64,000 bases of DNA from Flavobacterium aquicola (GCF_003385115.1 NZ_QUNI01000004.1:256459-320458); one strand, 5' to 3'; positions 9,946 through 19,665 are shown, counted from the stretch's first letter. A program made the numbers and translations. The notes: generated from the letters alone by a model not told the origin.

Positions 9946-11128
9946 ATTGAACTTAGACATTTTAAATCCTAAAATACAGGAATTTATAAATTTAAACATT
10001 GGAGTTTCTGTTTCAAAATTGGCACTTCAAAAAAATCCGTTTCCAACTGTCGAATGGATTTTAATTTTAAATCAGATTGCAGCAAAATCAAAAGCAAAAG
10101 ACAAACTGCCAACATGGTTCTCAACTCCAAATATTATTTATCCAAGTAAAATTTCGGTTGAGCAGACTTCTTCGGAAATAACCGCATTGTATAAATCATC
10201 GATTATTTCAGGCGAAAATTTAATTGATTTAACCGGAGGTTTTGGTATTGATGATTATTATTTTTCTAAAAAAATAAAAAATGTTGTGCATTGCGAAATT
10301 AATACTGAATTATCTGAAATTGTACAGCATAACTTTAATCATTTAAACAAAAACAACATCACCTGCCATGCTGGAGACAGTAATGAAACATTATCACGAT
10401 TAAACACAAAATGGGACTGGATATATATTGACCCTTCAAGAAGAAATGATACTAAAGGAAAAGTCTTTATGCTAAAAGACTGCCTCCCTAATGTACCCGA
10501 AAACCTTGATTTTTATTTTGAAAAAACCAATTCAATTTTAATAAAAACCGCACCGATACTTGATATTTCAGCAGGAATCAGTGAATTAAAACACATCAAA
10601 AGCATACATATAATTGCTGTTGACAATGAAGTAAAAGAACTGCTCTGGGAATTAAACAAAGATTATAGCGGAACAATTACTATTAAAACGGTTAATCTGG
10701 CAAAAGAAAAAACCGATACTTTTGAATTTGTTTTGGATGAAAATCAGCTTCAGCCAAGTTTTAATTTACCGCAAAAATATCTTTACGAACCGAATAGTGC
10801 CATAATGAAATCTGGAGGTTTTGACCAAATTGGACTGTTTTATAAACTGAATAAACTACAGAAACATTCACACCTTTATACATCCGATGATTTGATACCA
10901 TTTCCTGGCAGAATTTTCGAAATTGAAAAGTGCATTCCATACAGAAAAAATGAAATGAAGAACCATCTGGAAAACCAGAAAGCAAATATTACTACACGAA
11001 ATTTTACAGATTCGGTAGAAAACATAAGGAAAAAATGGAAAATAAAAGAAGGCGGAAATTTATATTGTTTTTTTACCATTGATGAAAATAACAGTAAAAT
11101 TGTTTTAATTTGCACCAAAATAAAATAA
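9911..11128 (+). CDS. class I SAM-dependent methyltransferase with THUMP-like C-terminal domain
   Basis: 405 residues. The Rossmann-type methyltransferase core is seen around residues 95-200: NLIDLTGGFGIDDYYFS is the SAM-binding loop and WIYIDPSRR is the catalytic-type motif IV. The C-terminal region (PFPGRIFEIE onward) matches the THUMP-like domain found in this Bacteroidota family, which suggests an RNA substrate. The first ATG overlaps the AI-2E gene by 35 bases. A TTG at 9947, one base after that gene's stop codon, gives an N-terminus (NLDILNPKIQEF) that is equally plausible, so the true start is open. Confidence 0.88.
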   Translation: MSLYKTSQKIYKLNLDILNPKIQEFINLNIGVSVSKLALQKNPFPTVEWILILNQIAAKSKAKDKLPTWFSTPNIIYPSKISVEQTSSEITALYKSSIISGENLIDLTGGFGIDDYYFSKKIKNVVHCEINTELSEIVQHNFNHLNKNNITCHAGDSNETLSRLNTKWDWIYIDPSRRNDTKGKVFMLKDCLPNVPENLDFYFEKTNSILIKTAPILDISAGISELKHIKSIHIIAVDNEVKELLWELNKDYSGTITIKTVNLAKEKTDTFEFVLDENQLQPSFNLPQKYLYEPNSAIMKSGGFDQIGLFYKLNKLQKHSHLYTSDDLIPFPGRIFEIEKCIPYRKNEMKNHLENQKANITTRNFTDSVENIRKKWKIKEGGNLYCFFTIDENNSKIVLICTKIK

Positions 11129-11130
11129 AG

Positions 11131-11697
11131 ATGAAATACATACTGATTCTGGCATGCTCCCTTTTAAGTTTTTCTATTTTCGCCCAAAAACCTTGCGAAT
11201 ACTCCGCAAACGTTACTGATTCTATTGGCACATACAAATCCACAAAAGAATATTTACTGTACGAAAAAGTGTTTGGAGGAAATTCGAACTATATTTTTGG
11301 ATCTCTAGCATTAACAGATGGATTACCAACATTAACTTTACAGTTTATTCAAAAAAGCAAAGATTTTGTAAAAGCAAATTGCTTTGATAAAAATTCAAAA
11401 GTATTTCTGCAATTGCAAAACGGCAAAATCGTAACACTTATACATATTGACCAAGAAAGCTGTGGCAGTTTACTTCGAGACGACAAAGGTTTTGACAATA
11501 GAGTTAAATCCGGAATTTTTATGTTCGGCAAAGAGAACTATGAAGAACTTAAAAAATCACCTGTAATTTTAATGCGTATAAAATACCTGACAGATACTGA
11601 AGATTATATATACAAAAACGAAATTACTGCCGAACTAGACGGAAAAATCTACAAACCAGAAACTTATTTCATGGACAATATACGTTGTATTGAGTAA
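11131..11697 (+). CDS. secreted protein of unknown function
   Basis: 188 residues from the ATG at 11131; an earlier in-frame ATG at 11110 lies inside the preceding gene and would break the signal peptide. The N-terminus is a clean signal peptide (MKYILILACSLLSFSIFAQ). The mature part contains several cysteines and no motif I recognise. It begins three bases after the methyltransferase stop codon, so it is probably co-transcribed, and it is followed closely by a strong bidirectional terminator. Confidence 0.8.
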   Translation: MKYILILACSLLSFSIFAQKPCEYSANVTDSIGTYKSTKEYLLYEKVFGGNSNYIFGSLALTDGLPTLTLQFIQKSKDFVKANCFDKNSKVFLQLQNGKIVTLIHIDQESCGSLLRDDKGFDNRVKSGIFMFGKENYEELKKSPVILMRIKYLTDTEDYIYKNEITAELDGKIYKPETYFMDNIRCIE

Positions 11698-11706
11698 ATA
11701 TTACAA

Positions 11707-11758
11707 CAAAAAAAATCATCTTTAAAATGAGTATTTTTCATTTAAAGATGATTTTTTT
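11707..11758. terminator. bidirectional rho-independent terminator
   Basis: A near-perfect stem of about 20 base pairs (arm ATCATCTTTAAAATGA and its complement) with a short T-rich loop, bounded by an A-run on one side and a T-run on the other. It can end the rightward transcript of the secreted protein gene and the leftward transcript of the small ORF at 11924-11757, whose stop codon abuts it. Confidence 0.9.
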
Positions 11759-11924
11759 ATACTTTAAAAGTTTGCTGGTCCTTATTATGTTTATCAATAT
11801 TGATTACATATTTTTTTACATTTCGTACCACCTTAGGAACTAATACTCCAACAACCATAACTTCAACAAATGTAATTCCAGATTCATTCTCTGGCGCGAT
11901 GCATTTTTCTAATATTCTTTTCAT
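11757..11924 (-). CDS. small 55-residue basic protein, unknown function
   Basis: A complete short frame read leftward from ATG 11924 to TAA 11757 encodes MKRILEKCIAPENESGITFV and 35 further residues ending in KDQQTFKV. It has a hydrophobic stretch (FVEVMVVGVLVP) followed by a basic segment (KVVRNVKKYV). It ends exactly in the bidirectional terminator, which supports it as a real convergent gene. No family is recognised; the hydrophobic-then-basic layout would allow membrane association. Caution is needed because short frames in AT-rich DNA arise by chance. Confidence 0.5.
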   Translation of the reverse strand: MKRILEKCIAPENESGITFVEVMVVGVLVPKVVRNVKKYVINIDKHNKDQQTFKV

Positions 11925-12304
11925 CTAACAATTTCTATATGTTATTTCTTTGATAAATGAAAAAGTTAGGTCTTTTTCATTTATAGCAATAAAATTGAAT
12001 TCAAAATATTTACAAATCCAATAAACTATTACTTCAAATCATTGTTTTTAAATGATTTGCGACGCGAAAGTAAACATACAATACATTAAAACAACAATAT
12101 AATCGATAAAATGCACAATTTTGTCTATTTTGAAAATAAAATCATACAGAAAAGCATAAAACCCACGCTGTAAAACACTTATAAAATTCCATACTAACAC
12201 AGAAAATTAACATCGATTTGTATTATACGCAACTCTTTTAACAATGAATAGTATAAAAAATCAAAATCATTCATAAAAAAGAATTAACAAATCATAAGTG
12301 AATT
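11925..12304. other. AT-rich intergenic stretch
   Basis: About 380 bases between the small ORF and the dipeptidase gene. It must contain the promoter of the small leftward gene and the 3' end of the dipeptidase transcript. I see no GC-rich terminator, RNA gene or further credible ORF. Confidence 0.45.
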
Positions 12305-12976
12305 TTATTCACATTCCCATTTAAAATTAGATACTTTATCATTTAAACCGGCTTTCAAATTGTAATGCCACCACTCCGAATCAAAAGAATTAAAATGTTC
12401 TTTAATCATATTTTTTTTTAGCAAATTTCTGTTATTCAAAATTTCATTTGAAAAACCAGCAAAATTATGACCGGCCTCTTTTCCAAAAAAGTCAAAAGAA
12501 GTTCCCATATCCAATTCTTTGCCATCAAAGTTAACTAGTGTTAAATCCACGGCTCCTCCTCTATTGTGAATTGAGCCTTTAGCGGGATTTGCAACATATT
12601 GAGGATTTGAAACAATCGCCCACATTCTCTTTTGGATATCCAGTGGCCGATAACAGTCAAATAATTTAATTTTGAACCCTTTTTTCATAAATCTTTTATT
12701 GGCCAAAATCAGCGCTTTTACGGTCTTATAACGCAAATAACATTCAGCACAATCATAAACTTTTGATTTCAAAAAATTGTCATCAGAAGCGTATTTCATA
12801 TCATATACAAAATCCTGACTGTAATCCTTTAAATTGACAAAAACAGTATCATTGATTGGTTCAGCAGGTAAGACTCTGCTATTTAGAGTTTGAGAGCTGC
12901 AGTTCACAAAAGACACAAAACAAATTAAAATAAACAGTGGTTTCAAATAGGATATCATATCAAAATAAATTTTCAT
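12305..12976 (-). CDS. D-alanyl-D-alanine dipeptidase (M15D, VanX/DdpX type), lipoprotein
   Basis: 223 residues. The zinc-binding motif SIHNRGGAVDLTL gives the SxHxxGxAxD signature and EWWHYN gives the third ligand and the catalytic Glu, as in VanX and DdpX, which hydrolyse D-Ala-D-Ala. The N-terminus has a lipoprotein signal (LFILICFVSFVNCSS), so the enzyme works in the periplasm or at a membrane surface, presumably in peptidoglycan fragment recycling. Two starts are possible, ATG 12976 or ATG 12958; the second leaves a more compact signal peptide. It lies downstream of xylA but is separated from it by a terminator. Confidence 0.9.
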   Translation of the reverse strand: MKIYFDMISYLKPLFILICFVSFVNCSSQTLNSRVLPAEPINDTVFVNLKDYSQDFVYDMKYASDDNFLKSKVYDCAECYLRYKTVKALILANKRFMKKGFKIKLFDCYRPLDIQKRMWAIVSNPQYVANPAKGSIHNRGGAVDLTLVNFDGKELDMGTSFDFFGKEAGHNFAGFSNEILNNRNLLKKNMIKEHFNSFDSEWWHYNLKAGLNDKVSNFKWECE

Positions 12977-13158
12977 AAAAATAAGTAATTAAAATTTGGA
13001 ACAAAAATTATAGTAATACCACTCTTTTCTTAAATAATTGACCAAGTACGCCGTTTTGAAATACATTCTTTATATTGAACGAAAATGAAAATTTACAAAT
13101 CCAAATATTAAATAGTGCAGTATTTAATTTCTTGTCATTTGCCAAACTAGCATAAATC

Positions 13159-13195
13159 AAAAAAATAGGGCTGAAAAATTTAAAATTCAGCCCTG
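13159..13195 (-). terminator. terminator of the xylB-xylA transcript
   Basis: The arms AGGGCTGAA and TTCAGCCCT flank an AT loop. Read on the minus strand the hairpin is followed by a T-run. It lies 31 bases past the xylA stop codon. Confidence 0.88.
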
Positions 13196-13225
13196 TTTTC
13201 TAAACGCAACCAATCAATATTGTTT

Positions 13226-14551
13226 TTAAATATATTGATTAATAATATTTTCGAATAATTCCTGTTTACCACTCTGCAGATTTAATTCACCATTTTCTTG
13301 AGCAATTTTATATAAAGCCTGCAGATCTAATTTTCCTTCTTCGAACGCTTTTCCGTTCCCTGAATCAAAAGAACTGTATCTTTCAGTTCTTAGTCTTTCA
13401 TAAGGAGACGAAGTAATAATTTTATCAGCTGTCAATAAAGCTCTTGCAAAAGTATCGGCTCCTCCAATGTGAGCATGGAAAACATCTTCCATATCGGTAG
13501 AATTTCTTCTGATTTTAGCATCAAAATTTACTCCCCCACCCTGTAAACCGCCAGCTTTTAAGAATACCAGCATGGCCTCGGTAGTTTCTTGGATATTGTT
13601 TGGAAATTGATCTGTATCCCAGCCGTTTTGATAATCACCTCTATTAGCATCTAAGCTTCCTAACATCCCAGCTTTGGCAGCCACTTCAATCTCATGCTGA
13701 AAAGTGTGCTGAGCCAAAGTAGCATGATTTACCTCTATATTCATTTTGAAATCTTTCTCTAAGCCATATTCACGCAAAAAGCCAATAGCGGTAGCACAAT
13801 CAAAATCATATTGATGTTTTGATGGTTCCATAGGTTTAGGTTCTATAAGGAAATTCCCTCTGAATCCCTGTGCTCTCGCATAATCTCTAGCTTTCGCCAA
13901 AAATTGTCCCATGTGATCCAATTCTCTGCCCATATCAGTATTGAGCAAAGTCATATAACCTTCACGTCCTCCCCAAAACACATAATTTTCACCGCCCAAA
14001 GCAATAGTAGCATCTATAGCTAATTTTATTTGTCCTCCAGCTCTTGCTAATACATTAAAATCTGGATTAGTTGAAGCACCATTCATATAACGCGGATTGG
14101 AAAAACAGTTTGCCGTTCCCCACAGGAGTTTTACTCCAGAAGCTGCTTGTTTTTCTTTCAAATAATCTGTGATAGCAGCCAATCTGCTTTCCGATTCTGC
14201 AAAAGTAGCTCCTTCTCTAACCAAGTCATAATCATGAAAACAGTAGTAATCAAACCCCATTTTAGTCACAAATTCGAAAGCGGCATCTGCTTTTTGTTTT
14301 GCTGCTTCAATAGCATCCGCTGGCTCATCCCAAGCAAAATGCTGTGTTCCTGGTCCAAATGGATCGCTGCCTTGTCCGCAGAAAGTATGCCAGTAAGCAA
14401 TCGCAAATTTAAAATGCTCGCGCATTGTTTTCCCAGCTACTATCTGATCTGGATTGTAATATTTAAAAGCCAAAGGATTATCTGATTCTTTTCCTTCAAA
14501 TTTAATTTGTCCTATACCTTTATAGTACTCTTTATTCCCTAAAACTATCAT
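13226..14551 (-). CDS. xylA: xylose isomerase
   Basis: 441 residues, full length for class II xylose isomerases. The cytoplasmic enzyme interconverts D-xylose and D-xylulose with two divalent metals. Recognisable blocks are the N-terminal [14 protein letters not shown], the [10 protein letters not shown] segment with the catalytic His, [33 protein letters not shown] and [15 protein letters not shown]. It starts seven bases after xylB ends, so the two form an operon that feeds xylose into the pentose phosphate pathway. Confidence 0.98.
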   Translation of the reverse strand: MIVLGNKEYYKGIGQIKFEGKESDNPLAFKYYNPDQIVAGKTMREHFKFAIAYWHTFCGQGSDPFGPGTQHFAWDEPADAIEAAKQKADAAFEFVTKMGFDYYCFHDYDLVREGATFAESESRLAAITDYLKEKQAASGVKLLWGTANCFSNPRYMNGASTNPDFNVLARAGGQIKLAIDATIALGGENYVFWGGREGYMTLLNTDMGRELDHMGQFLAKARDYARAQGFRGNFLIEPKPMEPSKHQYDFDCATAIGFLREYGLEKDFKMNIEVNHATLAQHTFQHEIEVAAKAGMLGSLDANRGDYQNGWDTDQFPNNIQETTEAMLVFLKAGGLQGGGVNFDAKIRRNSTDMEDVFHAHIGGADTFARALLTADKIITSSPYERLRTERYSSFDSGNGKAFEEGKLDLQALYKIAQENGELNLQSGKQELFENIINQYI

Positions 14552-14558
14552 TTCTCTA

Positions 14559-16040
14559 CTATTTATTTGTTAATATTAATTCTAATTCCTGTTTCCATTT
14601 TTTATAAGCGTTTCGATATTGTTCACTATTCTGCAGTGGCAAAAACGTCATTACATGATCATTTTTTGAAATATTCGAACCAAACTTTTCAAAATCCCCA
14701 TCGGTTAATCCTACAGCTCTTGCTGCTCCTACTGCTCCTGTTGTATTATAAATTTCAATTTCATGCCCAATTAAAGATGCAACTGTATTCGAGAATATTT
14801 CTGAACGGAATAAATTATCGTTTCCTGCACGTATAACTCCAATAGCCGCGCTATCATCTTTCAGAAATTCCATCCCGTATACAAATGCAAAAGCAATTCC
14901 TTCCAAGGCTGCTCTGAATAAATGAGAACTACTGTGAATATTTAAATTCATATTTAAAAAATGAGTTCCGATATTCTTATTGTTAAACATACGCTCTGCG
15001 CCATTTCCAAACGGAAGTACTATCAAACCTTCTGAACCAATTGCAATTTTAGCTGCCTTGTGATTCATAGATTCATAAGTTTCGCCGCACATGTTGTTGC
15101 GAAGCCATCTGTACTGAATTCCTGCACCATTGATATTTAATAATTTTCCAATTCGAGGATTATTCTCTCCAAAATTTACATGCACAAAATTATTTACTCT
15201 AGTGCTTTTTCCGCTAACAGCATCGGTTACTGCATAAAAAACACCCGAAGTTCCACCCGTTGCTGCCACTTCACCAGGATTTAAAACATTCAAAGATAAT
15301 GCATTATTTGGCTGATCTCCCGCTCTATACACAATAGGAATTCCAAATGGAAGACCTGCTTCCCGAGAACCTTTTTCGTTTACAACTCCTTGACTGGTAA
15401 AATTCTCAACAATAGTTGGTGTCATAGAAGTTTCTATTCCATAATACTCCAGTAGCCAGTCAGCAGTTTTATTCTCTTTATAATCCCAAAGCATTCCTTC
15501 CGATAAACCGTTTTTGGTTGTGGTAATATCACCTGTTAATTTATAAGCGATATAGTCTCCTGGAAGCATATACTTATAAATTTTAGTATAGAGCTCTGGT
15601 TCATTTTCTTTTACCCATTTTAGTTTTGAAGCTGTAAAATTCCCAGGTGAATTCAATAAACGCGCCATGCATTTGGCTTCGCCTAATTCTGCAAATGCTT
15701 TGTTTCCTATGTCTACTGCTCTGCTATCACACCAAATAATGGAATTTCGTAAAGAATTTCCATTTTGATCCACAACAACCAGACCGTGCATTTGATATGA
15801 AATACCTATTCCGCTTATTTTTGAAGCGTCAATATTTGACTCGCGGATTGCTCTTTTTGTTGCTGTACAAATATGTTCCCACCAAATTTCAGGATCTTGC
15901 TCTGCCCAATCAGGATGTATGGAAATAATCTCCATTTCGTTTTGAGGTTCATTCAAAACAATTATTTTTTTTCCTGTTGCTTCTTCCACCAAAGCCACTT
16001 TGACCGATGAACTTCCAATATCATACCCTATATAATACAT
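14559..16040 (-). CDS. xylB: xylulokinase
   Basis: 493 residues of the FGGY carbohydrate kinase family. It phosphorylates D-xylulose to xylulose-5-phosphate. The N-terminal phosphate loop [15 protein letters not shown], the [13 protein letters not shown] segment, [10 protein letters not shown] and the C-terminal [11 protein letters not shown] region fit xylulokinase. It is the first gene of the xylB-xylA pair. Upstream is a plausible promoter (TTTG at 16131-16134 and TGTATTTG at 16102-16109, minus strand, 21-22 nt apart) and a perfect 16-base palindrome at 16059-16074. Confidence 0.96.
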   Translation of the reverse strand: MYYIGYDIGSSSVKVALVEEATGKKIIVLNEPQNEMEIISIHPDWAEQDPEIWWEHICTATKRAIRESNIDASKISGIGISYQMHGLVVVDQNGNSLRNSIIWCDSRAVDIGNKAFAELGEAKCMARLLNSPGNFTASKLKWVKENEPELYTKIYKYMLPGDYIAYKLTGDITTTKNGLSEGMLWDYKENKTADWLLEYYGIETSMTPTIVENFTSQGVVNEKGSREAGLPFGIPIVYRAGDQPNNALSLNVLNPGEVAATGGTSGVFYAVTDAVSGKSTRVNNFVHVNFGENNPRIGKLLNINGAGIQYRWLRNNMCGETYESMNHKAAKIAIGSEGLIVLPFGNGAERMFNNKNIGTHFLNMNLNIHSSSHLFRAALEGIAFAFVYGMEFLKDDSAAIGVIRAGNDNLFRSEIFSNTVASLIGHEIEIYNTTGAVGAARAVGLTDGDFEKFGSNISKNDHVMTFLPLQNSEQYRNAYKKWKQELELILTNK

Positions 16041-16058
16041 AATTTACAATCTTTTTTG

Positions 16059-16074
16059 AGCATTGTATAATGCT
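16059..16074. promoter_or_regulatory. perfect palindrome upstream of xylB, candidate operator
   Basis: AGCATTGTATAATGCT is a perfect inverted repeat (6-base arms, 4-base spacer) 18 bases before the xylB start codon. It lies downstream of a plausible promoter at 16102-16134. The neighbouring Nudix-like regulator is the obvious candidate ligand-responsive repressor, but the pairing is inference. Confidence 0.45.
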
Positions 16075-16149
16075 GATTTTTTATATTTTTGGAAAACTTA
16101 TCAAATACAAAGATTTTTATTAGCTGTAACCAAATTACTCTTTTTTGCT

Positions 16150-16878
16150 TTATGCTATTTTTTTATCAAAAACAAAATTAAAATCATTGTTAGGAAATAT
16201 TTCATGACATTGTAATCTTAGCGAATAAAACCTTGCTGCCCGATGAGAAACATTCTCCTCTTTCTCATTCAAATCCTGAACTAATCCTAACTGAAGTATC
16301 TTTCTTCTGAAATTAGATTTATTGATTTCAATTCCTAAAATTTTCTCATATAAATGTACAACTTGTAACAACGTAAATTTTTCTGGTAATAAATTAAAAC
16401 CAATTGTACTTTGACAGATATTTTTACGAAGTTCTTTTAAGCTAAAATCTAATATTATTTTGTCCTTATCATTTAGACCTTCAATTTCATTAATATCAAT
16501 CCACTTCATATCAATGTTTGTAGGTTCTCTGTCTAAAACATTCTGATCACTTTTTATCAGTCCGTAATAAGCAATTGAAATATTTTCCTGCACCGATGGA
16601 ACAGGAGAATATCCAAAAGCCTTTAGCTGATCTATAAAATAACGATTAGAACCAGTATGCTTTTTTAAAATAGTATCAGCTACGCCTGCAATGGTTTCAC
16701 CTTTCTTTAAACAATCATTAGCAAACCTCCACTTAACTATTCCCTCGTTATCTGTTTGTTTTACAAGTAAAATTTTAAGACTGTTATTATCAAGGTTAAA
16801 AATTACACAGTCAATTTCTAATCTCTTTGGACTATAATACTTGATTCCATTTATCTCATTTTTGTCGCTGTTTTTCAT
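16150..16878 (-). CDS. Nudix-like sugar-responsive transcriptional regulator (NrtR/AraR-type), probable xylose regulator
   Basis: 242 residues: a Nudix-fold domain (about residues 15-145) followed by a winged-helix DNA-binding domain (about 155-235, with NKSNFRRKILQLGLVQDL). The Nudix box region at 60-76 reads GETIAGVADTILKKHTG and lacks the REUXEE catalytic residues, so it should bind a ligand rather than hydrolyse one. In Bacteroides this family includes the arabinose regulator AraR and a neighbour of xylose genes. Its position just upstream of xylB-xylA and in the same direction suggests a xylose or xylulose sensor. Arabinose is the main alternative. Confidence 0.82.
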   Translation of the reverse strand: MKNSDKNEINGIKYYSPKRLEIDCVIFNLDNNSLKILLVKQTDNEGIVKWRFANDCLKKGETIAGVADTILKKHTGSNRYFIDQLKAFGYSPVPSVQENISIAYYGLIKSDQNVLDREPTNIDMKWIDINEIEGLNDKDKIILDFSLKELRKNICQSTIGFNLLPEKFTLLQVVHLYEKILGIEINKSNFRRKILQLGLVQDLNEKEENVSHRAARFYSLRLQCHEIFPNNDFNFVFDKKIA

Positions 16879-16988
16879 ATCTGTGAAAATTATATATTAG
16901 AGGTTAAATAGGGTATCGCTTCAAATCAGTCGGAATTTATCTCAACAATTATTTTTTATTTTTTTTTATTTCATTTATCACAACGGCG

Positions 16989-18020
16989 TTATGCCTTATC
17001 TTCATTATTATAAGGACCTATAGTAATGATAGAACCATCTTCTAAATAATCTATTTTGGTCATTTTCATGCTTCGCAGATGGGTCACCCCCTTTGACAAG
17101 CTCGAATCATGATAAAACAGGTACCACTCATTATTAATCTCGCATATAGAATGGTGAGTAGTCCAGCCTACAACAGGATTAAGAATTCTCCCTTGGTACA
17201 CAAAAGGTCCGTAAGGGCTGTCCCCAACAGCGTAGCAGATAAAATGCGTATCGCCTGTCGAGTACGAGAAATAATATTTTCCGTTGTATTTATGAACCCA
17301 AGGTCCTTCAAAAAAGCGGCGCTCATTGTCTGATGCAAGCAGTAACTCCCCTTTTTCATCGAGGATCTGGATTTCTCTCGGCTCTTCGTCAAACTCCAGC
17401 ATATCATCTCTAAGCCTGGCAACTATTGGACCTAATGCCTTCTCTTTTCCAATAGGTTCTTTGTGATCATGACTGTATACATTGTTTCTGTATTTTTGAA
17501 GCTGTCCGCCCCAAATTCCGCCAAAATACATATAATGTATCCCTTTCTCATCCTCAAAAACAGCTGGGTCAATGCTGTAGCTTCCTTTTATTGCTTCCTT
17601 CTCTGCAGTAAAAGGTCCTGATGGAGAGCCACTGAGAGCAACGCCAATCTGAAAAATTCCATCGTATCGCTTTGCTGGAAAGTACAAATAGTACTTACCG
17701 TTTTTATGAGCAGCATCAGGAGCCCACATTTGTTTTTCTGCCCAGGCTACATCATCTACATGCAGGGCAACACCGTTATCTACCACCTCAGATGTCATAT
17801 TTTCCATTGAAAATACATGGTAATCTACCATACCAAAATGGTCTCCATTATCATTAAATGGAATTGCCGCATCAATATCATGCGAAGGATAAATATATAT
17901 TTTTCCATTAAATACATGTGCCGACGGATCAGCTGTATACATATGTGATACTAATGGCTGTGAAATGGCTGTTTTATTAATCTCCTCGAAATTAATCTGT
18001 TCAATACTATCTTCGGGCAT
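16989..18020 (-). CDS. GH43 family glycosidase, probably beta-xylosidase or arabinofuranosidase, cytoplasmic
   Basis: 343 residues forming a five-bladed propeller glycosidase. The family's three carboxylates are visible: Asp31 in YTADPSAHVF (base), Asp151 in SIDPAVFED (pKa modulator) and Glu238 in RRFFEGPWVHK (acid). There is no signal peptide, so it most likely acts in the cytoplasm on xylo-oligosaccharides imported by the adjacent GPH symporter. By eye it is richer in G+C than its neighbours, which may reflect later acquisition. The stop codon of the symporter gene lies 21 bases upstream. Confidence 0.92.
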   Translation of the reverse strand: MPEDSIEQINFEEINKTAISQPLVSHMYTADPSAHVFNGKIYIYPSHDIDAAIPFNDNGDHFGMVDYHVFSMENMTSEVVDNGVALHVDDVAWAEKQMWAPDAAHKNGKYYLYFPAKRYDGIFQIGVALSGSPSGPFTAEKEAIKGSYSIDPAVFEDEKGIHYMYFGGIWGGQLQKYRNNVYSHDHKEPIGKEKALGPIVARLRDDMLEFDEEPREIQILDEKGELLLASDNERRFFEGPWVHKYNGKYYFSYSTGDTHFICYAVGDSPYGPFVYQGRILNPVVGWTTHHSICEINNEWYLFYHDSSLSKGVTHLRSMKMTKIDYLEDGSIITIGPYNNEDKA

Positions 18021-18041
18021 ACTCTTTTTTATATTTACTAT

Positions 18042-19475
18042 TTAACTTCTCCTTTGTTTTAATTCACTCTCAATCTGAATTTCCATTTTTTTGTCTATTC
18101 TGTAGAAAAAAAGCAAAACACATCCTACTAAAAATGGGAGTGCCGGAAATACACTGACTAATAATTTTATACCATTTATAGTTACATCTGTTTGAGTTAA
18201 GGAATTGGGAACGTATTGAAAATAGCCTAAGAATAAAGTCGTCAAAGCTCCCCCAATACTCAATCCTGCTTTGAGACCAACCATCATTGCAGAAAATATA
18301 ATTGCTGTAGCACGGCGATTATTCAGCCATTCTGAGTAATCAGCAACATCTGCTATCATTGCCCAAAGAATCGGAATTGTTATTCCATAGAAAAATCCGT
18401 GAAGAATCTGCGATAAAAATATAAACAGAATATTATCAGACGGAAAGAAATAAAAAGCAAGAATAAATAGAGTCGAAACAAATAAAAATAGTCCAAAAAT
18501 ATTTCTCTTACCATATTTATCAGCCAAACTTTTCGAAAGCGTAATTCCAATAATCATAAAAATAATCCCTCCAGCATTAAACAATCCAAATCCTGCCGAA
18601 ACCGGATCATTCCCAAAGTGATTTAATCCTATACTTGTTAATGAATCTAATATTGGCTGAATAAAAAGCGCCAATTGTTTTTTATCTACATAGTTTTCAA
18701 AATAATAGACATAAGAACCGCCTTTCAAAGACAAAGTAATAAATACCAAAGTAGTGAGGCTTAACATAATCACCCAAGGTCTATTTTTCATCAAATCGGT
18801 CAAATCTTCCTCAACACTTGATTTCTGTTCTGGTTTTGGAATTATACGTTCTTTGGTCGTCAAAAAAGTTATTAAAAGCATAATAGTACCTATAATAGCC
18901 AATACCGTCATTACTTTTTCAATACCTATTGCTTTGTCGCCATTTCCTGCACTTTTGATAATACCAAGCATAAAAACCTGCACAAAGAATTGTGCAAACA
19001 TCACTGCTACAAAACGATAGGACGACAAACTGTTTCTTTGAGACATATCTCCAGTAATTACACCACTTAGAGCAGAATAAGGTAAATTATTACCTGCATA
19101 AAAAAGCAGCAATAATGTATATGTAACAACAGCATAAATCATTTTCCCATTGTATGAAAAACTTGGAGTTGTAAAAGCAGCCAATGCTACGCATCCTAAT
19201 GGAACTGCTGTTAACAGAATCCAAGGCCTAAACTTTCCCCATATTGTATTTGTTCTATCTGCTAAAACACCAATTATTGGATTAAAAATAAACGCAGCTA
19301 TCAAACCGACCACCAGCATAATAATTGAAGAATGTGTTGGCGATAATCCATAAATGTCGGTATAGAAATAAGCCAAATAAGTCATCAGAGTCTGGAAAAC
19401 TAGATTTGCGGCTAAGTCGCCTAAACTGTATCCTATTTTTTCTTTGATGGATAATTTTTGAGAATTGTTATTCAT
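18042..19475 (-). CDS. GPH-family sugar:cation symporter (xyloside/xylo-oligosaccharide type)
   Basis: 477 residues with about twelve membrane segments. The N-terminal SIKEKIGYSLGDLAANLVFQ and the loop GVLADRTNTIWGKFRPWILL are signatures of glycoside-pentoside-hexuronide:cation symporters such as XynP/XynB. It should carry xylosides or xylo-oligosaccharides (or hexuronides) across the inner membrane with Na+ or H+. It is the first gene of a symporter-GH43 pair. Upstream it has the best promoter of the locus (minus -33 box at 19630-19634, TAGGTTTG at 19602-19609) and a LacI-type operator over the start point. Confidence 0.93.
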   Translation of the reverse strand: MNNNSQKLSIKEKIGYSLGDLAANLVFQTLMTYLAYFYTDIYGLSPTHSSIIMLVVGLIAAFIFNPIIGVLADRTNTIWGKFRPWILLTAVPLGCVALAAFTTPSFSYNGKMIYAVVTYTLLLLFYAGNNLPYSALSGVITGDMSQRNSLSSYRFVAVMFAQFFVQVFMLGIIKSAGNGDKAIGIEKVMTVLAIIGTIMLLITFLTTKERIIPKPEQKSSVEEDLTDLMKNRPWVIMLSLTTLVFITLSLKGGSYVYYFENYVDKKQLALFIQPILDSLTSIGLNHFGNDPVSAGFGLFNAGGIIFMIIGITLSKSLADKYGKRNIFGLFLFVSTLFILAFYFFPSDNILFIFLSQILHGFFYGITIPILWAMIADVADYSEWLNNRRATAIIFSAMMVGLKAGLSIGGALTTLFLGYFQYVPNSLTQTDVTINGIKLLVSVFPALPFLVGCVLLFFYRIDKKMEIQIESELKQRRS

Positions 19476-19588
19476 TAATTGTAAAGGTTAATTGGTGGTT
19501 TAAATCAAATGTTTTTTCACTGCTTTTGTTTTTCCGTTTGATGAAGTATTGCTTTGTAACTCTTTCAAAACAAATACAATTCATTTAG

Positions 19589-19600
19589 ACAATCGGTTGT
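19589..19600. promoter_or_regulatory. LacI-type operator over the symporter promoter
   Basis: ACAATCGGTTGT is an imperfect 12-base palindrome with a central CG, the usual form of LacI-family operators. It starts one base downstream of the minus-strand -7 box TAGGTTTG, so it covers the predicted transcription start of the symporter-GH43 operon. The core CAATCGGTTGTG recurs exactly at 24421, upstream of the GH67 gene. Confidence 0.65.
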
Positions 19601-19601
19601 G

Positions 19602-19634
19602 CAAACCTAATAAAAAAAATCAATCTGCACAAAA
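19602..19634 (-). promoter_or_regulatory. promoter of the symporter-GH43 operon
   Basis: On the minus strand a TTTTG -33 element (19630-19634) is followed after 20 bases by TAGGTTTG (19602-19609), matching the flavobacterial consensus TTG-N17-23-TAnnTTTG. Confidence 0.65.
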
Positions 19635-19665
19635 TCTATTCTACTAATAAATTTTAAAATGATGT

